This document shows positions 26,641 through 34,969 of a stretch of 64,000 nt of DNA, in pieces (positions within the stretch are counted from its first letter, which is position 1; each line of letters begins with the position of its first letter). The stretch is from Mycoplana azooxidifex (GTDB taxonomy: Bacteria > Pseudomonadota > Alphaproteobacteria > Rhizobiales > Rhizobiaceae). The stretch is taken from positions 124,001-188,000 of the forward strand of contig NZ_JACIEE010000005.1 in assembly GCF_014196765.1 (NCBI RefSeq), in the 5' to 3' direction. A program made the position numbers and the translations under genes. The notes below the pieces were generated by a model. That model saw only the letters and a program-made list of their open reading frames with translations, was not told the DNA's origin and ran no database searches.

Positions 26641-27803
26641 CACGCGGTCTCCTGGAAAATCTCTCTTCCCATCAGCATCCGGCGGATCTCCGACGTGCCG
26701 GCGCCGATCTCGTAGAGCTTGGCATCACGCAGCAGACGCCCGGTCGGGTAATCGTTGATGTAGCCGTTGCCGCCGAGCGCCTGGATCGCCTGCAGCGCAG
26801 CCTGCGTCGCCTGCTCCGCCGCATAGAGGATGCAGCCTGCGGCGTCCTTGCGCGCGGTTTCCCCCCGGTCGCAGGCGGCCGCCACCGCATAGACATAGGC
26901 GCGGGCGGAATTGAGCGCGACATACATGTCGGCGACCTTGCCTTGCATCAGCTGGAACTCGCCGATCGGCCGCTCGAACTGGCGGCGCTCGTGCGCATAG
27001 GGCACGACGACGTCGAGGCAGGCGGCCATGATGCCCAGCGGGCCGCCGGAGAGAACCACGCGTTCGTAGTCGAGGCCGGACATCAGGATGTTGACGCCGC
27101 GCCCCTCGCCGCCCATCACGTTCTCGGCCGGCACCTCGCAATCGGCGAATACCAGTTCGCAGGTATTGGAGCCGCGCATCCCGAGCTTGTCGAGCTTCTG
27201 GGCGGTCGAGAAGCCCTTGAAACCCTTCTCGACCAGGAACGCGGTGATGCCCCGCGGGCCGGCATCGGGATCGGTCTTGGCATAGACCACGAGCACGTCG
27301 GCATCCGGCCCGTTGGTGATCCACATCTTGCTGCCGTTCAGAACGAAGCGGTCGCCCCGCTTCTCCGCCTTCAGCTTCATCGACACCACGTCCGAGCCGG
27401 CGCCCGGTTCGGACATGGCGAGCGCGCCCACATGCTCGCCGGAAACGAGCTTCGGCAGATAGGCCGCCCTCTGCGCGTCCGAGCCGTTGCGCATGATCTG
27501 GTTGACGCAGAGATTGGAGTGCGCGCCGTAGGACAGGCCGATCGACGCCGAGGCCCGGCTGATCTCCTCCATCGCCACGCAATGGGCCAGATAGCCCATG
27601 CCCGCCCCGCCATAGGCCTCCGAAGCGGTAATGCCGAGCAGCCCGATATCGCCGAGCTCCCGCCACAGCGGCATGGGGAAGGCATTGCTGCGGTCGACCT
27701 CCGCCGCGATCGGCGCGATCCGCTCGGCGGCGAACCGCCGGACCGTGTCGCGCAGCGCCTCGACGTCTTCGCCGAGCCCGAAATTCATTCCGGCCGTATA
27801 CAT
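26640..27803 (-). CDS. ivd: Isovaleryl-CoA dehydrogenase
   Basis: A 387-aa FAD-dependent acyl-CoA dehydrogenase that oxidises isovaleryl-CoA to 3-methylcrotonyl-CoA. I chose the ATG at 27803, preceded by GGGAGGATGTGAGG; the frame upstream is noncoding. The catalytic base in this branch sits in helix G, here GLDYERVVL near residue 245. The alternative position used by other acyl-CoA dehydrogenases is glycine (YEIGAGTSE). That residue swap identifies an IVD-type enzyme. It is the first gene of the leucine-degradation operon (ivd-mccB-ridA-mccA). Confidence 0.93.
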   Translation of the reverse strand: MYTAGMNFGLGEDVEALRDTVRRFAAERIAPIAAEVDRSNAFPMPLWRELGDIGLLGITASEAYGGAGMGYLAHCVAMEEISRASASIGLSYGAHSNLCVNQIMRNGSDAQRAAYLPKLVSGEHVGALAMSEPGAGSDVVSMKLKAEKRGDRFVLNGSKMWITNGPDADVLVVYAKTDPDAGPRGITAFLVEKGFKGFSTAQKLDKLGMRGSNTCELVFADCEVPAENVMGGEGRGVNILMSGLDYERVVLSGGPLGIMAACLDVVVPYAHERRQFERPIGEFQLMQGKVADMYVALNSARAYVYAVAAACDRGETARKDAAGCILYAAEQATQAALQAIQALGGNGYINDYPTGRLLRDAKLYEIGAGTSEIRRMLMGREIFQETA

Positions 27804-28140
27804 CCTCACATCCTCCCGCAGCGACCGCCCGGCATGGGTGCCAGGCATTGCCGGACCGCAGGAAGGCTGCACCCTGCGACAGTGCCCGACACAGCGTCGC
27901 GCCTCGTCGCCGGCCTGCCTCCCGCAGATCCGCCAGCGTTCCTCCCCGAACGCCAACTCCAGACATAGGGTGCCATTTTCTCGCGGGGAGAGCGATCCCC
28001 ATTTTATCCCCAGCCCTTTTCGGCAGCCCGATCCCGGCGAAATCGCGGCCCCGAAACCGGCGTCGAAAAACGGTGAAAAAAGCTTCACAGAACCTATTGA
28101 CGCCGCTCGGGCTTTTGTGGTCTATGCGCCCACATCGGAT
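27804..28140. other. Intergenic region between ivd and tRNA-Val
   Basis: No gene is visible. It holds the divergent upstream regions of the leucine operon (minus) and of tRNA-Val (plus). I did not find a convincing regulator box for the operon. Confidence 0.5.
28097..28126 (+). promoter_or_regulatory. Promoter of tRNA-Val
   Basis: TTGACG (28097-28102), an 18-bp spacer and TCTATG (28121-28126), ending 14 bp before the tRNA. This is a good match to the rhizobial housekeeping sigma promoter. Confidence 0.7.
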
Positions 28141-28224
<84 letters not shown>

Positions 28225-28312
28225 TAAATGTATCAAGGGCTTAGCGAGAGATCGCTGAGCCCTTTACATATTTCCCGGTAGGTTCAGTGAACCGCCACAT
28301 GATGCTGGTGAT

Positions 28313-28663
28313 ATGGTGTTGGGCGATCTGCAAGTGACGACAGACGAGCCAGAAACAAAGCTCCTTTACAGCACCGCTGAGACAGCCGCACTCCTGAGCA
28401 TATCGACCAAGACTCTTCGGGAATTCGTGCGGGCCGGGGAGATCGTCTATGTCCCCCTCGGCCGCGGGCAGAGCAAGCCGCGCCTAGGCTTTCACATCGA
28501 CGACATCAATGACTTCGTTAGGGGACGCAGGACACGCGAGTGTCCGCCCGCCAGCACACAAATGGTCCGTACTGCGTCGATCTCCAAGTCTCCGGTCTAC
28601 GACATTCTGGCGCTACGCGAACAGCGAAACGCAGAGAAACAGAAGAAGAAGGGCAAGGCGTAG
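28313..28663 (+). CDS. Helix-turn-helix (excisionase/MerR-like) protein near attL
   Basis: A 116-aa basic protein. Residues ~17-70 (YSTAETAALLSISTKTLREF, then FHIDDINDFVRG) match the winged-helix HTH_17/AlpA type used by excisionases and small regulators. The C-terminus is rich in Lys and Glu. It is the first gene inside the left attachment site. It differs from the Xis-like protein next to the integrase, so the prophage carries two such proteins; this one may regulate or assist excision at attL. Confidence 0.7.
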   Translation: MVLGDLQVTTDEPETKLLYSTAETAALLSISTKTLREFVRAGEIVYVPLGRGQSKPRLGFHIDDINDFVRGRRTRECPPASTQMVRTASISKSPVYDILALREQRNAEKQKKKGKA

Positions 28664-28710
28664 CCCAGGGTGCCGCACTGCCCATGCAGGTAAGGTGCAG
28701 CACCGCTCAA

Positions 28711-28965
28711 CTACCTCGACGACAGCGGCGTCCTATCATCCACTGCCGGCCGCATCCACTTAGGGTCCTCGCCAGTGACCCCTTTGATTGTTTCGCAAAT
28801 GGAATCATTGAGATTCGTGAGTGCGCGGTAGTCCGCTCCTGACGTAGCCAGGTCTCGACTGGCCTCCATCATCATTTTGTGAAGCGCTGTGGCGCGGGTG
28901 ACGAACTCCGCGCGCTCTGCGTCGTACAGGCTTTCTCTACGGGAGTGGCGTCGAGACATGGCCAT
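28711..28965 (-). CDS. Hypothetical protein
   Basis: 84 aa, starting with ATG at 28965 after AAGAAGGAAT. It begins basic (MSRRHSRRESLYDAER) and continues as an amphipathic helix rich in Ala, Met and Leu. No family is recognised. It is a small accessory gene on the opposite strand to its neighbours. Confidence 0.5.
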   Translation of the reverse strand: MAMSRRHSRRESLYDAERAEFVTRATALHKMMMEASRDLATSGADYRALTNLNDSICETIKGVTGEDPKWMRPAVDDRTPLSSR

Positions 28966-29009
28966 ATTCCTTCTTGCATTCTGGTGGGGCCGCATGCCTC
29001 ATTGGCGTG

Positions 29010-29240
29010 ATGGCATACCAAGAACAAAAATGGAACATGGAATCGCTGACTGAAGCGATTACACCCGAAGCGTTCGTAGCCAAGCTGAGGGAGGCAGGTA
29101 TTGATATTTACGAGCGGAAGCTTAGAGAGACGGCGCGCGCTGGGCTTCGCTCAAAAAAAAGGAGCCGGGCGGCGGCCGGCAAGGAAAAGTCCGCCGCTCC
29201 ATTTGACAATTCGAACGACGCTCGTACTCTGAAGGTATAG
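29010..29240 (+). CDS. Hypothetical protein
   Basis: 76 aa (or 67 aa from the ATG at 29037). The first half is acidic-helical (LTEAITPEAFVAKLREAGID), the second strongly basic (RSKKRSRAAAGKEK), as in small DNA-associated phage proteins. No family is recognised and the ribosome site is weak. Confidence 0.4.
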   Translation: MAYQEQKWNMESLTEAITPEAFVAKLREAGIDIYERKLRETARAGLRSKKRSRAAAGKEKSAAPFDNSNDARTLKV

Positions 29241-29313
29241 GCTTGTTCCGTTTTCACGGACTGTTTATCCGGGATACGGTGGCGGCACGGGAAGGAAGTA
29301 AGTGGGGTCTCCG

Positions 29314-29649
29314 ATGACCGTCTATGTCGCCGAGATTTTCGGAAGCGGCATTGCCGCTTTTGACGCAGCCAGTGCACATGAAGCAAGAGCGCATCTGACT
29401 GACGAGGGGTTCCAGCGGGACCTGATCGTCATGCAGAGCAAGGGCCGTCCGCTATGGGACGGCGTCGCGGAGATCCACGTGCGGATAGCGACCCCGGAAG
29501 AGAGCGTGATTTGGCAGACTGGCCTAGCGACGGCAACTCAGTCGACCGATTTTCCCGGCGACAGAACTCGTCATGTCTTCCTTGTGCCCGTAGTCGACCC
29601 GTCTTTAGAAAGGTCCGTTGACGATGATGACGACGATGATCGTGACTGA
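29314..29649 (+). CDS. Hypothetical protein with acidic tail
   Basis: 111 aa, starting at the ATG at 29314 behind GGAAGGAAG. It is a compact alpha/beta sequence (TVYVAEIFGSGIAAFDA; DLIVMQSKGRPLWDG) ending in a run of seven Asp residues. Similar small proteins are common in rhizobial genomes, but I cannot name a family. Confidence 0.55.
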   Translation: MTVYVAEIFGSGIAAFDAASAHEARAHLTDEGFQRDLIVMQSKGRPLWDGVAEIHVRIATPEESVIWQTGLATATQSTDFPGDRTRHVFLVPVVDPSLERSVDDDDDDDRD

Positions 29650-29733
29650 ATAAAGCGGTGCTCGGCGGTGCTCGGTGCCGCGTTCAACAGTGAGCTAGGA
29701 TTGAGTTCTCGCTTTCAGTTCCCCGAGGCAAAC

Positions 29734-30027
29734 ATGCGCAGGTTTTTCGCTTTGGCCGCTCTTTCCCTTTCGATCCCTGCGAATGCTGGCGCGGACGTGG
29801 CTGTAGCTACGGGAAACCTCATGAGCGCCATGCTCGTCGAATGGATGGTCGCCCACTGCCAGCAAGATCAGATCCCGCCTGCCTCCATCAGTCTCGCCAG
29901 TATGGTGATTAACGGCTCGGAGAAGTCGGAAGTCGAACTTATGCGAGGCGCTGTGCATGACCATGTCAAGCGCACCTATTCGAACGATACAGCAGCCTGC
30001 GCAGCGCTCCTCTCAACGCTGAAGTGA
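29734..30027 (+). CDS. Hypothetical exported protein
   Basis: 97 aa from the ATG at 29734. A signal peptide (MRRFFALAALSLSIPANAGA) is evident; the mature ~78 aa contain two Cys that could form a disulfide (VAHCQQD and AACAALL). The size and helical C-terminus resemble Rap1-type or similar small periplasmic proteins, but the family is not recognised. Followed by two terminators at 30201 and 30346. Confidence 0.55.
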   Translation: MRRFFALAALSLSIPANAGADVAVATGNLMSAMLVEWMVAHCQQDQIPPASISLASMVINGSEKSEVELMRGAVHDHVKRTYSNDTAACAALLSTLK

Positions 30028-30200
30028 ATGCCCCGTCCGGGTGCGCCAGTTCAGGACCATGGCGTGCCGCACTTTGCGGCCCAACCACTTCCCGATGGCC
30101 GAGGCGGAGGCCCCCAAAGCCCCGGCGAGTGGTGCTATTCCAGCATGGATCGAGGCTTTCAAACCGAAGCCAATTGCCTCTCAAAAATGAGGAACGAGCG

Positions 30201-30224
30201 ACCCGCTTTGGCGGGTTTCTTTTT
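30201..30224 (+). terminator. Intrinsic terminator
   Basis: ACCCGC-TTTG-GCGGGT followed by TTCTTTTT. Confidence 0.8.
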
Positions 30225-30345
30225 ACCGGCAAACTTCGCCCTATCAAGACGTTCAACCTCAAGCCCGTTTACCGAATGTTCAGATCCCGAGCGCACCGTC
30301 CCTGTAGGCGCGACATGTCACTGCGTACGCGCTGATTTTTCTCTG

Positions 30346-30369
30346 GCCCGCTTCGGCGGGCTTCTTTTT
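30346..30369 (+). terminator. Intrinsic terminator
   Basis: GCCCGC-TTCG-GCGGGC followed by TTCTTTTT; near-identical in design to the one at 30201. A gene-less transcript of about 120 nt could lie between the two. Confidence 0.8.
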
Positions 30370-30638
30370 ACCTACTGGCTGCGATCGTTTCGGTGTGTCA
30401 GCGGATATCTCTCTTGAGACCGCAGGCAGCCAGCGGGGTCTCCTCCCACTCGCCGGTGCAGATTGGCGACATGGCGGCTTATTGAAAGCTCTATGGCGGC
30501 GGTCACACCCGTTCACGGTTTTCTAGAGTAATTCTAATATACATCGTGGCCCAAGACGCGCATAGTGGGTCATCGTCCTATCTGCAACGGCACATGGCGA
30601 CTGGGGGTCTAGGATCTCTCGCCCAACGGGAGATTAAA

Positions 30639-30890
30639 ATGACCCAAGTTCCGCAGACCGATGGCACGCACGTGTTCCCTGACGACCATGATCAAAGGGG
30701 CAGCTTTTCGCCCGATGAACTGTCCTTGATTCACGAGATGATGAATGCGGCCGTGGCTGAGTGCGGCGTGTCTGCGCCTGGCGACACCGCTCACGCGCTC
30801 GGTCGTGCCGTGATTCGGCTCTTCCGCAATGGCGTACGGGATCCGGCAATAGCGGCGCAGATGCTCACCAAAGCATTCAAGAGAGCTTAG
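30639..30890 (+). CDS. Small conserved rhizobial protein, paralogue 1 of 3
   Basis: 83 aa, with the ATG at 30639 after GGGAGATTAAA. It shares a pattern with the proteins at 31008 and 32773: an F-x-P-x-(D/E)-L start, a helix with VxxEC, then a short loop, A-x-x-LGRAVIRLF-x-x-G-x-x-DP-x-x-A and a final hydrophobic helix. This pattern is widespread in small hypothetical proteins of Rhizobiales. The function is unknown; the conserved Arg/Leu-rich central helix suggests a compact helical bundle. Confidence 0.65.
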   Translation: MTQVPQTDGTHVFPDDHDQRGSFSPDELSLIHEMMNAAVAECGVSAPGDTAHALGRAVIRLFRNGVRDPAIAAQMLTKAFKRA

Positions 30891-31007
30891 GTGCACGCAA
30901 GGGCGGCGGCTTCCAGCTTTTGTTTCTGGATATGTCTTTGTTAATGGCAGTGTTTGCGGCCCTCGAACACACTGTCGTCTGTCGGGCTTCATGAATGGAC
31001 GAAGAAG

Positions 31008-31265
31008 ATGGTAAGCATAAACTACGATGCCGCCGGCTATCCCATGTTTCCGGGGGGCAGTGAGTTCAACACGCAGTTCGGTCCTGATGACCTGAATCGA
31101 CTTCAGGAACTGTTCGACGACTGCCTTAATCAGTGCCACCTTCCGGTCGACAGCGAAAGGGCGCGCATACTGGGACGGGCGCTTGTTCGCCTCTACTCCC
31201 AGGGACAGCATGATCCCGACTTGATACGGGCGCTGCTGGTACCGCCTTTTAGGCGGCATTCCTAG
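31008..31265 (+). CDS. Small conserved rhizobial protein, paralogue 2 of 3
   Basis: 85 aa from the ATG at 31008 (GAAGAAG upstream). It carries the same layout as the gene at 30639: QFGPDDLNRLQELFDDCLNQ, then ERARILGRALVRLYSQGQHDP. Identity to the paralogues is limited, so the copies are old or came from different sources. Confidence 0.65.
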   Translation: MVSINYDAAGYPMFPGGSEFNTQFGPDDLNRLQELFDDCLNQCHLPVDSERARILGRALVRLYSQGQHDPDLIRALLVPPFRRHS

Positions 31266-31487
31266 GCGGGAAGGGGTGAGCCTTCGAAAAAAAACTTCAG
31301 CAGTGGCTCTAGCGCGATTGTCAGCTTGGGAAGCTCGTGACGTTGCCGCGAAATCAATATGTTGCATGTGCAAACTTGCAAGACGCGCCCCTAACAGCGT
31401 CTATGGATTAGCGGCCCGCCGGCGCCCAGGTACCCGTGACCTGTAAAACCAGTTGGCACGCCCTATCCTCCATACAGGAGGAAGCCA
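31266..31487. other. Short intergenic region
   Basis: No gene or clear element is seen apart from a poly-A run after 31290. Confidence 0.4.
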
Positions 31488-31718
31488 ATGTCCGAGATTT
31501 CCCCGCCCCGAACCCCGATCAGCATGGACCGCCTTCTCGAATGTGAGGAGGCGATAAAGGAAGAACTGCAGAATCTCGTCTGGCGAGCGGTGAAGGCGGG
31601 ATGGGACGAGATCGAGGTCTGCACTGCGATCGCCACGCTGGCCGATCACCATATCCTTGCGGTCATGGAGAATCGGATGACGGAAACCGATCTAACTTGG
31701 GCGCGGAAGAAGCCGTGA
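31488..31718 (+). CDS. Hypothetical protein
   Basis: 76 aa with an excellent ribosome site (AGGAGGAAGCCA-ATG). It is mainly helical (LLECEEAIKEELQNLVWRAV) with an acidic tendency. The next gene starts within its stop codon (GTGA), so the two are coupled. No family is recognised. Confidence 0.6.
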   Translation: MSEISPPRTPISMDRLLECEEAIKEELQNLVWRAVKAGWDEIEVCTAIATLADHHILAVMENRMTETDLTWARKKP

Positions 31719-31975
31719 CCTGGCAGAAGAAATACCGATGGGTGCGAACCTGGGGCGATGAGACCGGCATCGACGGCAAGCCACACGAGGACTATCAGGG
31801 GTTCGACGGGGAGCAGAACGTCGGCCGGATATTCCTCGACCTCCAGACCTTGAAGGAAGGCCAGTGGCGGTGGGCCGGGGGCTTCATCCGTGGCGTGCCG
31901 GTTGCGATGCCGAATAGCGCGCATGGTCGAGGAATACTGGGACAGGCTGAAGGGGAAATGACGAATGTCGGATGA
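31715..31975 (+). CDS. Hypothetical protein, possibly frameshifted near its end
   Basis: 86 aa from a GTG that overlaps the previous stop. It is rich in Trp and Tyr (WQKKYRWVRTWGDE, QWRWAGGFI). The last ~20 residues look unnatural; one base of shift near 31915 would give the more protein-like ending RMVEEYWDRLKGK followed by a stop at about 31962. A single-base indel is therefore possible. Confidence 0.5.
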   Translation: MTWQKKYRWVRTWGDETGIDGKPHEDYQGFDGEQNVGRIFLDLQTLKEGQWRWAGGFIRGVPVAMPNSAHGRGILGQAEGEMTNVG

Positions 31976-32135
31976 ACAGCAGAACGGCAGCAAGCCGGCC
32001 GGCGTACACGTCGATCACTGGTGCCAGCATCCTGGATGCAAGAAGTGGGGATTCTTCGGCTACGACCGCGGCAAGGGTGCGACGGATTGGTGGTGCCTGG
32101 AGCATCGCCCGGTGGAAGGCGGGAAGCACCAATAG
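31965..32135 (+). CDS. Small putative zinc-binding protein
   Basis: 56 aa, ATG to TAG, overlapping the end of the gene before. The core WCQHPGCKKWGFFGYDRG...WWCLEH has Cys-x4-Cys and a Cys-x2-His, giving a plausible zinc site, and is unusually rich in Trp. Three consecutive overlapping small genes (31488-32135) look like one operon. The function is unknown. Confidence 0.6.
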   Translation: MSDEQQNGSKPAGVHVDHWCQHPGCKKWGFFGYDRGKGATDWWCLEHRPVEGGKHQ

Positions 32136-32225
32136 CAGATAGATTGCTTCACTAAGGAACAACAGGACCCCGAGCGTGTTTCCTACACCGCGGAGGTCAA
32201 TGCCCCTCCCTCCGCAACACGGAAT

Positions 32226-32258
32226 CTGCCCGTCGTTTTCACCCAACGCGACGGGCAG
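32226..32258. terminator. Hairpin between convergent units
   Basis: A perfect 10-bp stem CTGCCCGTCG/CGACGGGCAG with a 13-nt loop lies between the plus-strand small-gene operon and the end of the minus-strand late operon. The T-run is weak (CTTCTT), so it may be a partial, bidirectional terminator. Confidence 0.55.
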
Positions 32259-32293
32259 CTTCTTGCGTGAACGATCCGATTCCTCGCCGCAGA

Positions 32294-32665
32294 CTAACCT
32301 TTGCCGATGATCACCAGCCCAATGCGCCGGATCGCATCGGCGAATGTCACGCCGAGCACCATCCCGCCGATGCCGATCACGCCGAGTGCGCCGATCCCCA
32401 TCAGCTTCCAGCGCTTCACGTCGTCGGTGACCGGCTTCATCTCGGAGACGTCCTCTTTCATCTCGGACATGCCCGTCTCGAGGTGACCGACGCGCGACAC
32501 GATCTCGTCCATCCGCTTGTGGACCACCGCCCGGCTTTCAGCCGATTTGTCCTCGGATCGCTGCCCACTCTCCTCGATCCGCCGCAGGGATTGCTGCAGC
32601 CCGCGCATCCCCTCGGCGAGTTCGCCAAGCTGACGGTGTACATAGGCATCCTCATTTGGCGACAT
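32294..32665 (-). CDS. DUF1515-like coiled-coil membrane protein
   Basis: 123 aa. Residues ~10-85 form a heptad-rich coiled coil (LGELAEGMRGLQQSLRRIEE onward) and residues ~89-110 a membrane helix (MGIGALGVIGIGGMVLGVTF). This matches DUF1515, a small family found in rhizobial prophages next to lysis genes. It is the last recognisable gene of the leftward late operon. A structural role or a holin/spanin-like role is possible but unproven. Confidence 0.7.
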   Translation of the reverse strand: MSPNEDAYVHRQLGELAEGMRGLQQSLRRIEESGQRSEDKSAESRAVVHKRMDEIVSRVGHLETGMSEMKEDVSEMKPVTDDVKRWKLMGIGALGVIGIGGMVLGVTFADAIRRIGLVIIGKG

Positions 32666-32772
32666 CTCTGCTCCTGGTTGTCACGGGATATTGACGCCCG
32701 CGACACGAATTTCCATCTTAGTATCGTTTTTCGGGGCGCCACGGGCTGACGCCCCGAAGAGGGAGAAACGTC

Positions 32773-33006
32773 ATGATCCATCGTCACCTTCCGAAGGAAG
32801 GCTTCATCGATCCTGCTGGTCTCTCAATGCTGGGGGACGTGTTCGACGAAGTGTGCCGGCAACGGCAAATCGTGGCTGAGAGCGAGGCAGCGTTCGCTTT
32901 GGCCAAGCACTTGCTCAGCCTTTACCAGCAGGGCATCCGCAATCGCGAGAAACTGCTCGCGATAGTGGAACCACCCGATCAGGACTTGTTCGCGGGCGCG
33001 ATGTAA
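32773..33006 (+). CDS. Small conserved rhizobial protein, paralogue 3 of 3
   Basis: 77 aa from the ATG at 32773. It has the same pattern as the genes at 30639 and 31008 (FIDPAGLSMLGDVFDEVCRQ; AFALAKHLLSLYQQGIRNREKL) but lacks the LGRA motif. It sits inside the lysis region, on the strand opposite to it, overlapping the end of the gene at 32979-33152 by 28 bp. That placement is typical of an acquired accessory gene. Confidence 0.62.
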   Translation: MIHRHLPKEGFIDPAGLSMLGDVFDEVCRQRQIVAESEAAFALAKHLLSLYQQGIRNREKLLAIVEPPDQDLFAGAM

Positions 33007-33152
33007 GTCAGCATGGCCGGCAGCAGCGTCGTGATGGCGTAGAGCGCAAGATAGCCGTACCAGGGCGTGCCTTCCGGCATGAACGGCAGGCCGATGGTTC
33101 CGGTTGCTGCACCGCCGGCTGCTGCTGCGATGGCTTTCGAGATTTTCTGCAT
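32979..33152 (-). CDS. Small membrane protein in the lysis region (holin-like)
   Basis: 57 aa, ATG at 33152. One or two hydrophobic stretches (IAAAAGGAATGTIG and YGYLALYAITTLLPAMLTY) with a short Lys-containing C-terminus. Position immediately after the lysozyme and lipoprotein genes suggests a holin or pinholin role. No family is recognised; the call rests on size, hydrophobicity and location. Confidence 0.5.
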   Translation of the reverse strand: MQKISKAIAAAAGGAATGTIGLPFMPEGTPWYGYLALYAITTLLPAMLTYIAPANKS

Positions 33153-33163
33153 GGTCGTGCTCC

Positions 33164-33481
33164 TTATTCGGCGGATTTGGCTTCGCGCAGGGCGAGCGTG
33201 ATGGCGGCATAGGCCTCGGCAGCCTTCACCAGCGCCGTCGCGGCGGTGACGCTCTCAGGGGCCGCGCAGACGGCTTGCAGAGCGGAGAAGGCCGCGGCCT
33301 CCTTGCGGACGGTGGACTCCTTGATATCGCCGGTGCTGGCGACGATGACGAAGGCGGAGTGAGCGGTTGCTGCGGCAGAGCAGATCTGCGGCAGGTTCTT
33401 CTTGATGGCCCCGTCGATGTTCGAGGTGGTGGTGCAGGCGGACAGGGCAATCGCCGCCGCCGCGATGATGAGGTATCGCAT
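33164..33481 (-). CDS. Small lipoprotein of the lysis region
   Basis: 105 aa from the ATG at 33481. The lipobox ALSAC lies at residues ~11-15 (cleavage before Cys15), and the mature part is an Ala-rich helix. It sits 13 bp after the lysozyme gene and 11 bp before the holin-like gene, so an outer-membrane spanin-type role is possible, though sequence does not prove it. Confidence 0.6.
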   Translation of the reverse strand: MRYLIIAAAAIALSACTTTSNIDGAIKKNLPQICSAAATAHSAFVIVASTGDIKESTVRKEAAAFSALQAVCAAPESVTAATALVKAAEAYAAITLALREAKSAE

Positions 33482-33494
33482 GGGTTGATCCTTT

Positions 33495-34154
33495 TCAGGG
33501 TTTGATGAAGAGGGCACGTTCAGATGCGCGGCGGTTGACGAGGCCCTTGAGAACCCGCCCGCCCGCCTTGTTCCAGACGATGAACTGATCTGCTGCCCCG
33601 GCCCGATCACCGGCATTCAGCTTCTTGACGAGCGTGGATTTCGAGAACGCGCTGACGCCGATGTTGAAGGCCAGCGAGACGAGCGCGTCGAACTCGTTCT
33701 GGTTCAGCGGCACCTTGACGGCGGAGCGAACGCCGGCTTCGAATGTCTTGAGGTCACGCGACAGGATTTCATCGCTCTCCGCTGCGGTGATCTTCATGCC
33801 TCTGACGACCTTCGGCGGCCCGGCGGCACTCGTATGCCCGACGCCGATCGTCCACGGCTCCCCGCCCGTCGCCGGGTCCGGATATGCCGTGAGGACGTTG
33901 TCCTCGTGCGCTGTGATGGCCTTGCGGCCGGCGGCGCTGGTCGTCATCTCGCCAGAGGATTTCGGTGCATCCGTCTTTTCGCGGAGCCGCGCCCATGTCT
34001 TGGGGCCAGCGATGCCATCGACTGGCAAGCCTTCCGCAATCTGGAATATCCGGACGGCGGCCTTGGTCTTCGCTCCGGGGATGCCGTCGGCCGGACCAGG
34101 GTTATAGCCAAGCACGGTCAGGCGCCGCTGGAGGTCCAGCACGGTCGTGTTCAT
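33495..34154 (-). CDS. Endolysin: peptidoglycan-binding domain plus GH24 lysozyme
   Basis: 219 aa. The N-terminal PG_binding_1 domain (~5-58: LQRRLTVLGYNPGPADGIPG, VDGIAGPKTWARL) is joined to a T4-type lysozyme (~78-215). The catalytic Glu is in AHEDNVLTAYPDP, with the following Asp and Thr in PDP and GVGHT in the expected T4-like spacing. No signal peptide or SAR helix is seen, so release needs a holin. This is the key lysis gene of the prophage and looks intact. Confidence 0.93.
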   Translation of the reverse strand: MNTTVLDLQRRLTVLGYNPGPADGIPGAKTKAAVRIFQIAEGLPVDGIAGPKTWARLREKTDAPKSSGEMTTSAAGRKAITAHEDNVLTAYPDPATGGEPWTIGVGHTSAAGPPKVVRGMKITAAESDEILSRDLKTFEAGVRSAVKVPLNQNEFDALVSLAFNIGVSAFSKSTLVKKLNAGDRAGAADQFIVWNKAGGRVLKGLVNRRASERALFIKP

Positions 34155-34244
34155 GGTGATGATCCTTGGAAAGTGTTGCAGGGGTGCACTCGACGTCTTC
34201 CGACGCGAGGTGTTTCAATGCCGATCTCAAGAGAGGTGCTGGCG

Positions 34245-34376
34245 ATGGCGTATGATTGGGACGCTCAGCGCGCCGGGCGCGCGAGGCTATTCAAACTGGT
34301 TTTTGTAGTGGCAGCGGCGACGTTCACTGTCGGACTTCCAGTTGGGCACGTCCTGGTGGCTCTGATGTCCGACTAG
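34245..34376 (+). CDS. Small single-span membrane protein
   Basis: 43 aa from the ATG at 34245 (GAGAGGTGCTGGCG upstream); an in-frame start at 34218 would add nine residues. A basic N-terminus (DAQRAGRARLFK) precedes a membrane helix (LVFVVAAATFTVGLPVGHVL). The function is unknown. Confidence 0.45.
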   Translation: MAYDWDAQRAGRARLFKLVFVVAAATFTVGLPVGHVLVALMSD

Positions 34377-34618
34377 TCACAGCCTCACGCAAGGTAAGCC
34401 TCTTAAATGGACAGCGTTCGACCGCACTTCGAGCACTCGCGCAGGCTTTCCCTCCCGCCAAGAGGGGAACCTGCGCCTTCCCCTCCCAGCGCTATACGCA
34501 ACCGCGCGCAGGTGGAGCGGCGATTGTGCTGGGTGTATCTTTCATCCTAAGCGGACGCGTCTCAGCTAGGGTCTGTCGGACGGAACTGCGACAGATTGAG
34601 ACGCGCGCGTGACAATGA

Positions 34619-34648
34619 GAGCCCCGTGGCCCCCGCGGGGCTCTTTTT
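34619..34648 (+). terminator. Intrinsic terminator
   Basis: GAGCCCCG (34619-34626) pairs with CGGGGCTC (34636-34643), followed by TTTTT. Confidence 0.85.
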
Positions 34649-34810
34649 GTGCTTCATGCGCCGTTGCACGGGCCACCGGTCGTCGGTGGCCGTCAGCGAA
34701 CAACTGGCGGATGGTGGTTGTACGAATGCAAAAGAGGTAGAATGATAGGGCGCTGAAATGTTGCAGCTTTTGATACCGTATAAAGATGCGACAAAGCCCG
34801 CGTGAGACTG

Positions 34811-34840
34811 AGCCCCGTTCTCCCCGAGCGGGGCTTTTCT
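34811..34840 (+). terminator. Intrinsic terminator
   Basis: AGCCCCG (34811-34817) pairs with CGGGGCT (34829-34835), followed by TTTCTCTGT. Confidence 0.75.
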
Positions 34841-34969
34841 CTGTCACAGTTTTTTTGCTTTTAATGAGCTGCAAATCCTGCCTGGCCATGTCCATGATGA
34901 TTTCTTTGATGCGAGGGAACTTCAGTTGGGCAACGGCGTTTAGTGACGTCGTCCATGGAGGATGCAACG

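Larger units (their letters stand above)
30028..30638. other. Gene-poor region with two terminators
   Basis: No supported gene. Two plus-strand intrinsic terminators (30201-30224, 30346-30369) close the preceding transcription units. The rest shows no coding pattern. Confidence 0.5.
34377..34969. other. Gene-poor region with two terminators
   Basis: No supported gene. Strong plus-strand terminators are at 34619-34648 and 34811-34840, about 160 nt apart. The segment between them could hold a small RNA. Confidence 0.45.
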
